Positions 27,401 through 42,400 of a DNA stretch of 64,000 nt are shown here, one piece after another. Numbering within the stretch: position 1 is the stretch's first letter; the number at the start of each line of letters is the position of its first letter. The position numbers and the translations under genes were made by a program. Source of the DNA: Dromaius novaehollandiae (lineage: Eukaryota > Chordata > Aves > Casuariiformes > Dromaiidae). The notes beneath the pieces are model-generated. The model had not been told where the DNA came from. It was given only the letters and a program-made list of their open reading frames with translations, and ran no database searches. The DNA lies in contig NC_088111.1 in the NCBI RefSeq assembly GCF_036370855.1, forward strand, positions 17,333,501 to 17,397,500, in the 5' to 3' direction.

Positions 27401-30400
27401 TTTAGAGTTAATGAAGGCCTTTGGCCATCTTCTTTACAGGCTTCGATTTGGTTTGCGTGAACTGCAGTTCCTAAGCGTTGGTAGTGGAAATGGAGGCTGG
27501 GAACTGAACAAGAATAGCATCTATGCACACCAAGAGAAGAGAGGGCACGCGGCTCTAACACAGCCACAGCCAGAGAGAGGACGAGCCTGGTTAGTTTAAT
27601 GGCAGTCCAGCTACAATTGGTGCCAACAAGTCCCACGACTCCCCTCAAGTGTACGACACCACCTCACCTGGCATCATCGTCTCGGGCTATGAGAAGGCGC
27701 ATGTGGCTGGTGGCAGACGCTGTTCTGAGGATATCCACAGCCCTGCAAGATGACAGACAAGAAGACAGGCAAGACGATGACTGTAACATTTCAACGCTGG
27801 GTTACAGCAACGCACCACCAAGCTCGTTCATCGGCACGTCAACGCTCACATCAAACTTGGCAGTGAGCCGCGTCCTGGGCAAACCCTAAACAGCAGTCAA
27901 ACGACTTTTTTTAGGGAGAGGCCTCTGGTAGACAGAATATCTGTGAAGCAGCCTTGATTTTCTTGCCTGGCAGCAGGGTCGGAGGGAAGCTGAGTCACTG
28001 CCTGACTTTCCCACTTCTACACTAACTTAGAAGCTCCCGATAATAAAGCAAAGCAAGAACATGTTCGTGCCAGCAGGCAAATACCTCCCAGCACACCTCC
28101 TCCCTTTGGAAGGCTCCTTCTCAGAGACATCCACTGCTTCCTGGTTCAAAATACACGTATCCCAGCTGGAGGCAGAGGCAAAGCACTGGAGGTCCACCGG
28201 CCAGGCAGAGCATCCCCGCACCACACAGCCCCTGTAGCTGCAGAAATGTAATAGGGAACATCCTCCATCGAAAAAGCAGGTTCTAGGGATGTGGGAGCAG
28301 AAGCTCCTTGTGCTGCTTTCTAAAGATCCACCCAGCTGTGGCAGCTAAAGAGTGACATGCAGAGGTGTGAGGCAACCAGTGGTTCAGCACAATATTTAAA
28401 GGAAAACCGGTGCCCCCAAAGTGTGGTGCTCATCTGGGTCGGTTAATTATATTCTTGGCACTGAGGCAAGGGGCTGGATTGCAGCTCTGGAGGGAATCCC
28501 CCGAGCGCAGCACCATTGCCGGGCTTATGCATGGGCTAATCCCTTGTGTGGCTGTGAGCAGAGGGGCTTGCTGGGAAACAGCAGCAGATGGAGCGGGGGT
28601 GCCATAAGCACGAGGGGAAGCGCTATAGCACTCCTCTACAGCAGTTCAGGGCTGCGGTGTGGCCCCTGATGAGACATTAAACACTACTGCAAAGTCAAGC
28701 AGATTGCAGAAATACTCCAGTGGATGCCCAGAACTGAAAAGCACAGAGACGACATACAGCATGAAGTCCCCTCCCTACCCCAACACAGTGCTGGACTGGA
28801 ACAACAACACAGTTGTGTGTGATGTCTACATGTTCTTACAGCACTGAGCACGGAAAGCTAAAAGATATTGAGAAGATGACTATTTCTGCAAGGAAAACTG
28901 AGGCTGGATTCAGCCAGCATTCCAGCCAGCATGAATTTCTCATAATACAGTCTGGGTTCCCTGCTCTATTTTTCTATAGAAACTTTTCATTCTGTAATAG
29001 TCCCATAACACAGCTGACCCTTGGGAACAACGCTGGATGCAGAAACCCTTTGTTTACATTAGGGCATGGACAAAGCAATGCACTGGCGCTCTTCATGCAA
29101 CCTGCAGCTAAAACCACTTCACAGAATTATACAAAACCAACAGGAATGCCAAGTCTCCGTTTGGATATGGTACCTCTCACTTGTGACTCCAATTAGGGAA
29201 TCTCCATTGACCTCCAGGATCTGGTCTCCTGGTTGCAGGCGACCTAGGAAAGAAAACTAATGGATAGAAACTGCAGAAGATACAGCTAGAAGGGACTTGG
29301 AGAGGTTGGGAAGTCCCTCCCTTTACCCAAAGAGAGGATGAAATATGCATACGTCATTCCTGAGAGATGCTTATCCAACCTGTTTTTCAAGACGTCCACA
29401 GATGAAGTTTCTACAGCCTCTCTAAACAATGTGTCATTGTCACAGTGCTTCCTATGCTGTAGGAAGGTATGAAAGCAAATACAAAAAATGCAGTAAAGCT
29501 TTCACTTGATTTAATTTTTGAGGTCAGGTAGAAAATCCATGAGTTTCACCTCCACCTGTTCTGGATTTATTTTTATTAGATGAACAAGTGATGTTGTAAC
29601 ATTTGAAAAATCTTTTTGGCTTAAGGTATAAAAGGTCAGCTCTGCAGACCCTTGCCTAATACCGACTTATCTGAAGAAGTTCAGAATGAAATCAATGGTG
29701 CAGGCCAGATCAGCATTTGCAAAAGGATCTCAGGTCATTTTCAGGCTACGTACAATTAAAGACACTTGGGAAAAGAGAGGTATCATAAGATGATGAGAGT
29801 TTTCTGAAGCATGGATGTATCTTGGTTTAAGCATAATGAAATGATCATCTAAATGCCCCAGAATCCAGATGGAAGGCTGCTGTCAGACATTACAATGACT
29901 CCCCACTGCCAGAAAATCTAGGAGGAAATGTCTCAAATGTCCAGTAACACAATGTATAAAATAAGTACACTATCTTTTGGCTTTTGTCAAGCTGCGATAT
30001 TCCCCACCATGTTCAACTCACCATCAGCATAAGCAACACCTCCTGGTAGGATCCTCTTGACATAAACTCCATATTCTTCTCCTGTGTGCTCCTTGATACC
30101 ACCAATCACCTTAATACCTACAGAGAGAGAAATTACCCTGTCACACACAGGCATGAACAAGCACAGTTTCCATGGGAGAGTGCTATTCTGGGCCATCTCA
30201 GAGGGAAGCGACCTCCCACACGGTTCCAAGACATCGCAACAACAGTGTGTGACGGCAGTCTCTGACGTCTCCTCTTTTTATCCCACAGATTTTGCAAAGC
30301 ACAGAAGCACAACTGAGGAATGTACACTTGGGACAGCATTACCTCCTCGTGTTTTCAAGCGTACTGAGTAAACTGCAAAAAGGTGATTGCAGACATTTAC

Positions 30401-33400
30401 TCAAGCACGACCATCAGAATCGCTAATGTGACTTAACTCTTATTAGCTTCTTTCAGACATAACTAGTTCTTGAATCTCCGACTTGTTTTTGCAAATGTTT
30501 GTGGGATATCCTGCATATCATCTGCACTACACAACAGCGACAACACACTCACATCTGAAAGGAGCTCTGGCAGTGAGTGAGCAGCGGAAACAACGGGATG
30601 TGGCCAGTCACGTAATATAAAGTCTAAAAGCATCAAAAAGCATCTGTTCAAAATAACGACGCTAGAGAGTTTTCAAGAAATGTATAGGCAAGGAAAGTGC
30701 ACCTTCCATCAACCAGAAAACGCATCATCTGCAGTGAAGTCGGTCACCGACAGGGAAGAATTCAGCTCAGTCGCTGGCTGTGGCTGGTTCAGCCTGTGCT
30801 CGTGTCTCTGATGAAACCCATGAAGTCTTGTCACAGGAAACATTACTGCGGACCAGAGTATTTCCGGAGAGCCAGGATGCAGCGGTCTCTGGTGCTCTGC
30901 TCCTGACAGACCCTACACTGCCACAGGACAGCTGGGCTCTGTCACACCATCCACCGAAAGTGGTGCCTGAGACGCACCAAAACCTCCAAAGCAACGTGCG
31001 TCCGCGTAATGCTACATTAGCCTTTTCAGCCAGACTCTCTCTCTCATCACAACAACACGTAAATACAGCAAGTTTCTCTCCAGTAAACTTGAAGTAGCCA
31101 CAGTCCCTCAGTGCACAGGTCGAGAGCAGGGATGAGCAACTGACGCTTTGAGGCATCTTTGCTAGGGGCTACCAGCACCGCACATTCACCGCTCCAAACG
31201 CTCCAGCTCTCCACAGCTGACGGGCCTGCAGCACACTCCTCCTCTCGTGGCAGTGCAGAATTACATAAGCTGTCTGGCAGGAAAAGGCTGAAGAGACTTA
31301 CTTGTCAGGGGCTCATTAAATCCTGCTTCCATGATCCGGGCTGTGGACAGCAGGATTAAAAAGCCTGGCTTTAATTAACAAATCTTCCCAGAGACCCGCT
31401 GATCAGCCATTTTGCTGTTCTGAACACGAGGCGAGAATGAGGGCACCCTGAGGACAAGTGGCACCATAGAAAGCAGTAGATCCACTTCCAGCACTCTCTA
31501 CTTCAGGCCAGATAACCTTCTCCTCTGACAGCTCCCTTGAACTTTTAAATCACTGAATATCTTCACAGGACACTGGAAGTATGGGTAGTGACCTTAGTGT
31601 CATGCTAAGGAGGCAGAAATGGTGCTTCTGAAGGCCCCACAGAGGCTCAGCAACATCATTCCCACCAGAGTGAATTCTCTGATGGTCTATAAAAAAACCA
31701 CAGGCCAGCTGTGTGTCCAGATGTACTCAGATGTCTGACTTGTCCCTTCACCTGTGACACTTCTGACCTCTAGGGGAAGGAGTCAGTCTCTCAAGGCACC
31801 ACCCATTAAAATTGGGATTAAAACCAGATTGCCATAATTTTTTCATTTCATTCATGTACACACCAACCCATCACTTCTCCCAAACACAAAAGCCCAACAC
31901 CACTCCAGTGATGGTATTGCATTCCTGGCTGGGCTTGGAGCATCAAAATGTTGTACAACAGCAACATTCTTCGCCACTGCAGTCTTAGAAATTCCACTGA
32001 CATTTGAAGCACTGCCCAGGAGAGGTGCCTCTTCAAGCCATTGCAAACTGAATTCTCACGCCCTAGTTTGGGACTAATGGAGCACATGACTGTCACTGTG
32101 CCCTTAGGCAGGAGTAGAGATGATGAACCACTGGTAGTGGCATATTCCCAATCCAATATCATGTCAAGCAGGCCTTTGTCAGTGTCACCAGTAATGAATT
32201 CAAATGAATTCATTGCAGATTATCTGGCACAGCACAGAGGTTATTTTAATGGCTCACCACTTTTTTTTTTTAAAAGCTAAAACGGACTACTGTAAAAGTC
32301 ACAAGAAATAACAGAAATTGCATTGTGCAGAACACTAAGAACTGGCTGGATGATGTGACTGGAGACAGGACACGTGGTAACCAGGAGTGCCTGAACATCT
32401 GAACACCTTGAGCTTCACTGAGCAGGACTGGCCTGGCACATCTGGCAGGTTAGGTACCTTTGGGCTCCAGAGGATGATAGATGTTGCATCCCCACTAGCA
32501 CCTGAAGGCAGACGAAACTTCCTAGGAGTGACAGAAGCTAAAACAAACTCAGTCCACTCATCATGGGCGATACTCAGCTATAAACCCTCTCAGCTAGTTT
32601 TTGGCAGTACCTGGCAGTGGACTCCTGACAGAGCTGGAGTGGCTGGGGATGGACTTTACACCACAAGCAGACGTGAGATACGTTCACATAAGTCATCCCT
32701 GAAGAGAGCTACCTGGATGAGAAACCCTGTGGAGCAGACACGGAGACTGGGGACACGTTTAAGAAGCTCCTGGCAAGGGGACACTCCAACTCTAGAGACA
32801 GGGATCTCACAGAGGCAAAGTCACAGCGCTTCCTGAGGGGAGGGAGGACACTAAAAGCTATACTTAAGCCAACGTGATGACTCAAAAAGGAGTTATACAT
32901 CTTTCTCCGCACCAGTACCTAAAGTAATTAGAAATGATAAAATGCATGAGACATCAGGTAAGATTTGCATCTCAAAATAACTGCAACTATGATATCACAT
33001 ACCAAGGCAATGAGGCCTGTTTGTGACAGAGGGTGGCTTCTGCAGGCTCCTCTGTCTAGGTATCAAAAGCAGTAATGACTCATTTCCCTTTTGTGTCCAC
33101 AAATCAATTGTAATAATGGCTTAATATAGCTGAAGTATCTACAAATCCTCCTTTATCCCCAACTATGTCAGTAGAAAATCCGATCTTGTTATTAAAATCA
33201 GTGATTACTCACAGCATTACTCCGAGACGCACTCAAACTTTGACAGGGCAAAACTGACTTTGAACTCCCTTGTCGGCAAACAAACCCGCCCTCTGCCTCC
33301 CTCTCCTGCCTCCCACCCGCACGGATCTGGCAGCAGAGCCGGGAACCCGCAGCACCGCGAACCGCCTGCCCCTCCGCTGGAGCTTTCCACCGGGGATCCC

Positions 33401-36400
33401 CACGAGGACCTGGGAGAGGAGGAAGGAGCCATCCAATTCAAGGCCTCATCCAGACACGGGACATCCTCTTAACTGTGCCACCGAATCTGAGTCATCAAAT
33501 TCTAGCATTGCTCAAGCCACAAGATTTCTAATCTCAAACATTTTACGACAGTAAAAAAAACACTAGTTCTGCGTGGCTCAGAAGTCTACTTCTCTGCAGA
33601 GTTTTTCTCTGGTTATTGTTTGGAGCTTTGAGAGTTTGTGGTAGCATTCATGGGAGGTTTTTGTATTTTATAAACACTTATTTCAACCAAGTTTGTATTT
33701 GGGACACAGTTTAGGTAAATAACAGCTCTAATTATCACAGCATCAAAGTCCCACCATAATGCTTATTAAGTCACACTTAGGACCAGATAATCTAGCCTAT
33801 TTTGGATCTCTCCTTTTAATCTTTCTTTTCTGGCAAGGGTCCTGGAGTTGATGCTGATGTCTCCAGAAGTTTCTCTTTTGCAGGATAAAGGTTAACAGGG
33901 GAATTCTAGGTTGGACTGTAGTTTAGACTGACCGACACAGAGTTTGCATGAAATTCTTAATGATCCTTTAAATTTTTTTTCCCAAGACCCTTGAGCCACA
34001 CTGGTGCACTTAATCCTGCTCCCACTAATGCCACTGTCACAGTTATCAACTTCTCAGGCCTATAATCTCACCTGCGCTTGGATCTCCATGCGGCTCTACA
34101 TACCACAGGTCAAGGGGCATTCTGGCTAATCTGCTTGTTTAGCCTAACTGTAATCATCTCCGGTGGCTTTGAGGATGCTTGGCATCCAAGCAACAGATAC
34201 GTGGCATGGTCCAGAGCCTTGGGACTAGGAGCAAGATCCAAAAGCCTCCTATTCCCAGCTCTGCCTCCCAATACAGTACTGCTGACATTATTGCATTTTG
34301 GGGCTGCCTTCCCCATGCAAACTGAAGACCACAGTGGTCCCTCAGCTTTGTAAACACTTCTCAGGAAAGTGCTAGAGCAGAGCAGAGTTGATGCTCGTTT
34401 TCGGTCTGACTAGATCATGCGTTCAGTGAAGAGTGGTTCTCACCTGCTGTGGGTTTGTGTCCCAGCGCTGGCTCCATCAGCACTGTGCGCGGCTGTGCCT
34501 TGCTCCTCTCAGCACTCCCGCTTTGCGTCTAAGCTAGCAACGTTCAATTACATTTCCCTTAATCCCTCTGTTGATCTTACAGTCCCTGCCAGGTTTTTCT
34601 GTCTGGACAGAGGGACAGATTGCAGGCGAATCACTCTGCCCTGCTCTAGGATGAAGGTCAAGATAATGGGATCTCAGTGTTCCTGAGAAATACTTCTTCA
34701 TCAGCACTTCCCTTTGAGGGCTATTCTTTAATTCAAAGTTCAGGTGTTTGGAGCTGCCAGGTAACCTCTTTGAACTTCTGCTGAGGTGCACATGTGGGTT
34801 TCCATTTAAAGCCACAGAGTAACAGACCTGGGGCCAAATGCTGACCTGCCATGCCGGCATGGAGTGGACTGGTTCGACTTTAAAGAAACTATGCTGGAGT
34901 AACACCAGGATCTGAAGGCAAGAAGCTAGCAGCAAACAGGCTCACAGGTTCAAAGGTTCACAGAGGCTTCTTTTTTCCAGAACATACTGTGAGCACTGCA
35001 GGACCAGCTAAAATCTGTGGCAGACATGGAGCTTCTGCGTCTCTGTGCTAGGCTCCGAGTAGAGAAGGATGATTTCTGGAGGACTACTGTTTATTTTGGA
35101 TCTTTCATGTCTCATAAGAGTACTAAGAAAGCTGATGATGGCAATAGAAAAGCCATATCGTTACAGCATACTACAGCATGTTGCAATATCTTGCAAAGCC
35201 CTTCCCTGCTTCTGGCCACAGAGTGGTGGAAAGAAGGAACATTGGGACCCAGCAAGGCGGCTCTCAATGGGATGCATCACCTGTGCGTCTCTAAATTGCA
35301 GCCTTCAGCAACATCCTTGTCAGACTTCTGTCTCTCTTCCTTTAACGAGCTAATCTAATCAGCTAAAATCCCACCAACTCAACCAAATCTACCTCTGGAG
35401 ATTAGAATACCATATTCACTGAGCAAAGAACTTACTCTGAACTCCCATATACCTCATGAATAAAATACAGGGGGAGAGATCCTACCAAAGCCATTCTTCT
35501 GCAGCAGAAATCCTAGTTACCCAGTCCAAGAGCTGGAAACAGTCAATAATTAACAATGTTCTTAGTTCTCAGGAAACCTAAACCCTAATGAATGTGAGAG
35601 CTTGTTTCTCTGATGAGTTTAAGTACTCAGAATTAGCAGTTCCCGAATAGTCATCCAAGGACCAGTCACCTTGCCAACTGGTCCTCAGCTGCTCTCCTGC
35701 ACTATCATCTATATTTGCAATTTTAATTTATTGATGAGATGCAGGGTGGACCCTGAGAAACCCTGAGTGCAGGGAGTGGCTCATGCGCTACGCAGTTCTG
35801 GAGCAGCTGTTGTGGAGGATCTCAGTTTTGGCAAAGGCTATGAAAGAGCATCTCTATTTATACTGCTGGAAATAGAGAGGTCAAATGAGATAATACACTG
35901 GATCCTTTTGGCCCTAAGTTTATGGATCTATTACTATTTCTCCCATTCTGATGGTTATGACCATCTTATTTTTCTCTTTAATGTGTAGAGCACTCTGAAA
36001 GGAAGCCTGACTCACTGTGTTCCTACTCTTACTTGTGGGCAAAACTTTCCAGACCGATTTTGTTTGCTCTAATACACCCAAGTCCACAGGAGAGCCATGA
36101 CGCGCTGGTTCCAGCCAGCAGGAATTGCCTGCTGAAGGGGTGCCGCAGGCAGGAAACCTGCCTCTGGAGCACAGCAGGAGCCCTGGGCACCCGGCTCCTG
36201 GGATACTCCTTTGGGAAGGGCTTGGGATTCTCTTGAGGGGATTTTCTTTTTTTAGAAAAGTACAAAAGACTGGAAAATTCTGAAAAGACTTTTTCACCTA
36301 ATTTATTAAAATTCCTTGAGAGGAAATAAACAGGAATCTGTGGTTAACTCTAAACTGGCCCATTTTATGCCAGCTCAGGTGCCACCCATATGGCACTTAG

Positions 36401-39400
36401 GTGTCACACAATGTCACTTACAGCCATGCTGCTCTGGACAGCTCAGGTTGGTATTCGCATTGGTCAGCCTGGCGGCACTTCTTGGCTGGTATCACTCTGA
36501 AACTGCGGCAGTGGGAGGAATACCCAGGCACAGTGCCCAGCACAGGGGTGGCTTTCCTTTCCACCTCCCCTAGGACCTTCCAGCTCCCAGAAATCCTGCT
36601 CAAGGAAAGGGCCATCTTGCACTGAGCTCTTGTGCAGCTCTAGGCGCTGCAACTGCTTGTAGTAAACAGAATTAATCAGGACTTTGACCTTATTTTAACC
36701 TCCTTGCCGTGAAAGTTGACATCGGAGGCTTGACCGGCAGGCAGGCACAAGCAGCAATACTTCCGCGAGAAGTCAGACTTCAAACAGGGAGATGAAATCA
36801 GGTGCTGGAGATCTGGGGGGGTTGTTCCAGTTTCCCCAGTGCACTGGGATGCCTCTTGCCTAAAGGGGCACTACTCACCCAGCCCATTCGCACAGTCGTA
36901 GAAATCAAAGCAATGCACGGCTCGATCCATTCCATACGGTCCCATGAGTGTCCTGGGAGAGAGAGGAGACACGTCTTTCATAGGCTAAAATAGAGATGTA
37001 CACACATACACAAAAACCGAACACGCACACAAGCACTCCCTTCCCTTCTCTCCAGGCTTTGAAGGACACAGCCCCACATAAGCCCATGCTGACAAAAAGC
37101 ACCTCCCCCCCAGCTCCGTCCCCCAAATTTACACAAGTCAATGAGAAATATGTGCAGAGATGGGCATCATCTCCACCCAGCAAATCTGATGGACCTGTCT
37201 GTGATCCGTTACCCCGGATTAATGGGGCTGGACAGCTGTCTGGCTCCATGTAAATGAGATCAGAGCTCGAACCAATATTCCAAGAATAAGCCAGTTTCAC
37301 AATCTGCAATGAAGAAAACGGGTGAGAGTCCATTTCCAAGGTTTTGTAACACATGCAAGATGCATGACAAGGAGAAACAGACTATTTGTCTGCATCTCCA
37401 TTTCTCTAGCAGAGGTGCTGGAAAAAATGGGATGTAAGTTTTGCGTCAAGTCTTGTCAGACTAAGAGCAGAAGATTTTCATTGCAGGCCAAGGCTGGCAG
37501 AATAGGAGCTTAAACCTTAGTCTCCTCCATGCCAAGTTAGTATCTGAACCACTGCATGCTAGTCTCCCTAAACACTCTGATGGGTGTTGGGAAAACAGGC
37601 TTGGCTTTAGGGAGGTGTCATGTGTTACCCAAACCACGCGTTACTTAAAGACACTGATCCACTCTGCCCCAGCTGGGCACTCTCAACTCCAGTCCTGGGA
37701 CTATCCGCAGTTCCCATGTAAACGCGTCTCCAGAAAATTCCTAAAACATCTTGTCAGGTCAAGAACTTGTCCCGTGGTGCCTCAAGCCTCCCTACACTGT
37801 GTGAGAATGAGTAAGGATCTAGATTTCCTGAACAGATACAGTGTCACACGGACACCCAGCGATGCGGCCCGCAGACGTTGACGCTGCCCTGGCTGTGCAG
37901 TGCCCCAGCGAGGAGGGAGAAAAACTCCCTCCCCAAGACCGCTTCCCTGCCAGGCCCTTTGGAAGGCATCTGGAGTGGAAGCAGCTTCACACAAGCAAAC
38001 AGCTCCAGCACTGGACTTCAGAAACTCCTACCGTTAATTTAGTTTTGGAAAGAAGATCAGAGGCTGCAGATTGGATTGCTGTTAGCTATTACCTTATTTT
38101 CTTACTTTCTAAATTTAATTTAGAAAAAGACCCACTCATTCAAGACACAGCTTCTCCTCTCCTCAAAACCTGTCAGATCACCCTGGAAGGATCAGTGGTC
38201 TTTAACCTGACAAACCCAGAGTCAGGTGAGCAAGGGGACACAGCAGTGTTCTCCTAAAACACTCCCATTTCCAAATATTTAACTCGCAGGAGGAAAGGAG
38301 AGTTTCTGAATCAATAGCAGAACCCAAATCTTCACTGGACTCAGCTGAGGAGGGAGAAAGCCATGGGACACGACGTGCTCATCTAAATCTAACAGGTCAC
38401 AAGAGAGGAATAAACCTCAGGGACATGTCTTTGAATAAAGCACACCTGAGATACTTCAAAACATCCAACCATTCTACAAAGACAGATTTGACAGGAAGCT
38501 CCCTCTCCTCATTACAAATAAAATTCCTTAACGCTCTTACAATGTTTCACACATTCAAGAAATTTGACAAAGAACTAGCCAAATCATCTGCTGTCAGAAA
38601 ATGAGAGTTTCGGTAGTTCCCAGGAAGCTAGGCCAGTCTCTAAAGCTTGGACCCAGACCAATTAAATAAACTGAAGCAACTGTGCAGGCTTTTCAGAATA
38701 TTTTGGATAAATACCTGAGCAAACTCCCTCATGAATAAACAGGAAAATTCAAACCATGCTGCAATGTAACAGTAGGACAGCTTGTTAAAACTGATGCCTA
38801 CCTGATACGATCAAATTTTATTCTGAATATGATGCACAAACATTAGAGCAGAAGCACAAATGAGCTTTCCTAACGTTAGGGATACAAAACCCCCCAACCA
38901 CAGGGGGTGACCACGGGGTGAAGGTGCAGAGAAGGACCGCTGTTTGCTCCTAGGAGGAAACAGCCTTTAGCCATTCCCAAGGAGAATTCAAGGAAGCTTC
39001 ATTTCTAAGTGACCATCTTCTAAACACCTATCACCTCACCTTGGAAATTCAGAAACAGGAGAGGGTCTTCACAGGAGACAAAAATCAAATAAAACAGCAT
39101 GATATGCAGAGCATTCATCCCATTTCTGCATCATTCCTACTTAAAAACCCGGTCCCCTTTTCTTCATGGGGGGAGATACAAAACCAAAAGATCCTGCATG
39201 TGCCAGGGAGACTTCATGCATGGGGTAAGGCACATCTCTGCTGCTGGAAAGTGATGCTTCCTCTGATTTTTCAGCTTGTTTCATTCTCTCAGCTCTTTTT
39301 GCTGCATGCAAATAACCCCTGCCAAGCACAGCCCTCTCCTGAGGAAACCCCAGCAAAGCCCCCTTCGCTTTCCACCTGGGAGGCAGCTCCAGCCCGCGCT

Positions 39401-42400
39401 GCAGCGGCTGCTACGAGACCCGGCACCGGGAGCCGTCTGAGGGCTCCTTCCCTCTTCCAGGCGGCCCCTGGCACCCGCCTTCCACTGCTCCGAGGCGTTA
39501 CCTGCTGATGATGACGGCTCCCTTGTAAAGGACAGAGACGGCGGGCATCTTGCTGGCGGAGTCGTGCGGCGGCAGCCCAGCCCTGCCGGACTCGAGCCAC
39601 TCTGATTTGGCAGGAATCCGTTAAAGCGATGAAAAAGGGGAGGGGAGGGGTCACATGGTCTTCCCGTATGCATGTTAATTCCACCCAACATTAACACAGA
39701 TCAGCTAAAAACATCTCCAACTTTAGATTAAAGCTTACGCAAGCCAAACAAAGCCAACGCGGCCTATTGCAAGTGCCTCCCTGAGCGGGCAGGGGAGAGA
39801 TCTCTGTTCGAACCCAGCTCCCCCCCCCCAGCAGGGCTGGCACGCACAGCTGGAACAACGGGATGATTATTTTCACACGTTATTGCTCATCGTTGGGAAT
39901 ATCCCCTCCGGGGACGACAGGCAGTGTTCCGCGTAGGACATGTGCTCTCATCACCCCTAAAGGCTTAAAATCTGCAGTAAAGCCTTGGAAGTAATAACAG
40001 ACTGTAGCACTTAGGATCTTTTTTTTTTTTTTTAACATCTTCTCCAGCCCACAGCGTTTCCTCCTTAATACAAAGTGAGTTCAGCTGTTCTAATATCTGT
40101 TAGGGGGTCAGAAGTGTGGTGTGCCCTTAAACAGCCTCCTTCATCCGGCTATCTCACGGCACATCACCCTGCCAGAGAAGCAGCACAGCCCCTGTTTTAC
40201 AGAACATGGAAACTGAGGCAGACAGAGATTATCCAAGGTTGTACAGTGAGCAGAGAGAGCTGGAACAACTGATTTTGGGCACTGTGTGAAGAGAAACTCC
40301 CACAAAAACGTGCCTCTCCAGAGCCAGAGAGGGCAGGGGAGACAGGAGGGCGCAGGTCCTGCATCTCCCTACGGTGGCAGCTCTGGTGGACAGCTAAGGC
40401 CCCGTAAGGTCCCCGTAGCAGGCTGCGAACTCTATCAGGATTGTCCTTCTCACTGTTCACGGCTTCCGTGCGCAGGCTCTGGGCCAGGCATCATTCGTTG
40501 TACATCAGCATAGATCAGCTGGTGATCTGATACAGACACAGCTGTTTATAACTGCAGACCATTTGCCAAATATTTGCTTGTACTCGATGCTGTTGGATAT
40601 TACTTTTCCTGTTAATGAACAATTAGTTTTATTAGCCAGAACTTTCCCAATGGCCACATGAAATTGTGCTGTGTGAATTCTAGGTACTTTAAAAACAATG
40701 AAAAGTATGAAAGGTTTTCTTTTAATTGTCTCTTTAAGTGATTTCCATTTGGGAGCATTTTGATGAAATATTAAAAAGCAGAACGGACTCTTTAGGTCAA
40801 AGCTCTCCTAAAAATGAATTAATCTGGTTGCAAGATCAAAATCTGGATAAATAATGCCCAACTAGACATCAAATGTAGAAGCATCTAACAGTACGTATTT
40901 GCTTATTGCAGTAATTGCTCTACATCTGCATAAAGGCTTTAGCTTAAGGGATGGGGAAATAAATGAGACTAAGCATGAGGTGTTTTTCTTGGTGCCATTT
41001 CCCAGTCCACTGGACGCCTGTACCCCTCCCTGCAGAGGGCCCACGAGCCTCGCAGAAGCAGTCATCCTCACAGCAACCCCCCCCAAGAGGGAAATGCAGT
41101 TTCCCTCCCCTCTTGCAGATGGGAACGAGGACACAGAGGAGCTAGAGTGAAACTCCACTAAGGCAGCAAGGGCTTCTGCCTTCCCTGCTGTTTGAGGGCC
41201 CACCTTCACGCCACCTTCACAGAGGATCTGAGTGCCCAGCTACCTGGGGGTCTCACCCTAACTACTAGATCAAGGTTACCAAGAAAGCGTTGTAGCAGGC
41301 TAGACACAAGAATTCAACTCCCCCGTAGATGCTATAACCCTTCGTCCTGGCCCATTCCCCTTTAACGAAGAGCTGGCCCATGCCAGGGCATAACTCCCTT
41401 AAAAACATTCTCCTCAGGCAGCAGGAATCAGAGCGGTGCCCAGCTCAGGCAGGCCTGCTTCAGCAGCTCACTTGTAAACGGGTATTTGAACAGAGCCAGA
41501 CCTTCCATTCTGCTGCTGGTTACACTAACGATCGTACTGCAAATCCTCTAATGCACTAACGAGCCTTCCGGTCACCAGATGGGAATATTGCCATCTCACC
41601 ACTACAGCTCATTACATGACTTGTTTCACACAGCCTTGGGAGGTCCTTTGGGACTCGGCTAATAAAATAATTCACAGAATGAACCCTTTGACTCATAGGC
41701 CAGAACCTCAGCTGGGATAAGTCAACTCTGCTAAGTCAACTCTGCTGAAGTCAAGGGATGGTACAAATGCTGGAGGCAAGTTCTGCAGGAATAGGTAACC
41801 TCTCCAACCAACACCGGCTTCAGAAGGGTCATGGGGGAGTTTGGTGGTGTCAGGCCACTCTGCCCCAAAATGGGCAGACAAGCAGGAGAATTCTCCTCCC
41901 TTGCAATTCAGCAATGGTCATCCATCACAGGTTTTGTCTTGGGAAAACTTTCGTGCTGAACATCAAGCAGGCACATGTGTGTTTGGGGGTCTTGTTTTGG
42001 GGCTGACAGTGTTTTACACTGTTAAATAAATGGGTGAGTGAAAGGAGTATGAATTAAGCATGAACTAACACCACAGGGCTGGACAGCCTATAAACATGTA
42101 CTTAACATTTCCACCTTTTATTTCACTGCTATAAAATGAATTTTAGCAAAGCTTATGTTTTCTATGTAAAAGTCCCTTTTTCCTTGAAAAAATATTTTTA
42201 AAGTGTTGAATCGAAATAGTCAGCTTTACTTAATATTATGTAAAAGCAGGCAGGAATGACGCTACAAGCAGAATCAAAACAAGGCTTACAGTAGCACCAC
42301 AGGACAAGAAGTGCTGATAGCAAAATACAGCACAGATCAGACATGTTTCCAACACATTTTTCTAAGAGATCATGAAGGTGAAAGTGAGGAAAGAAATGAG

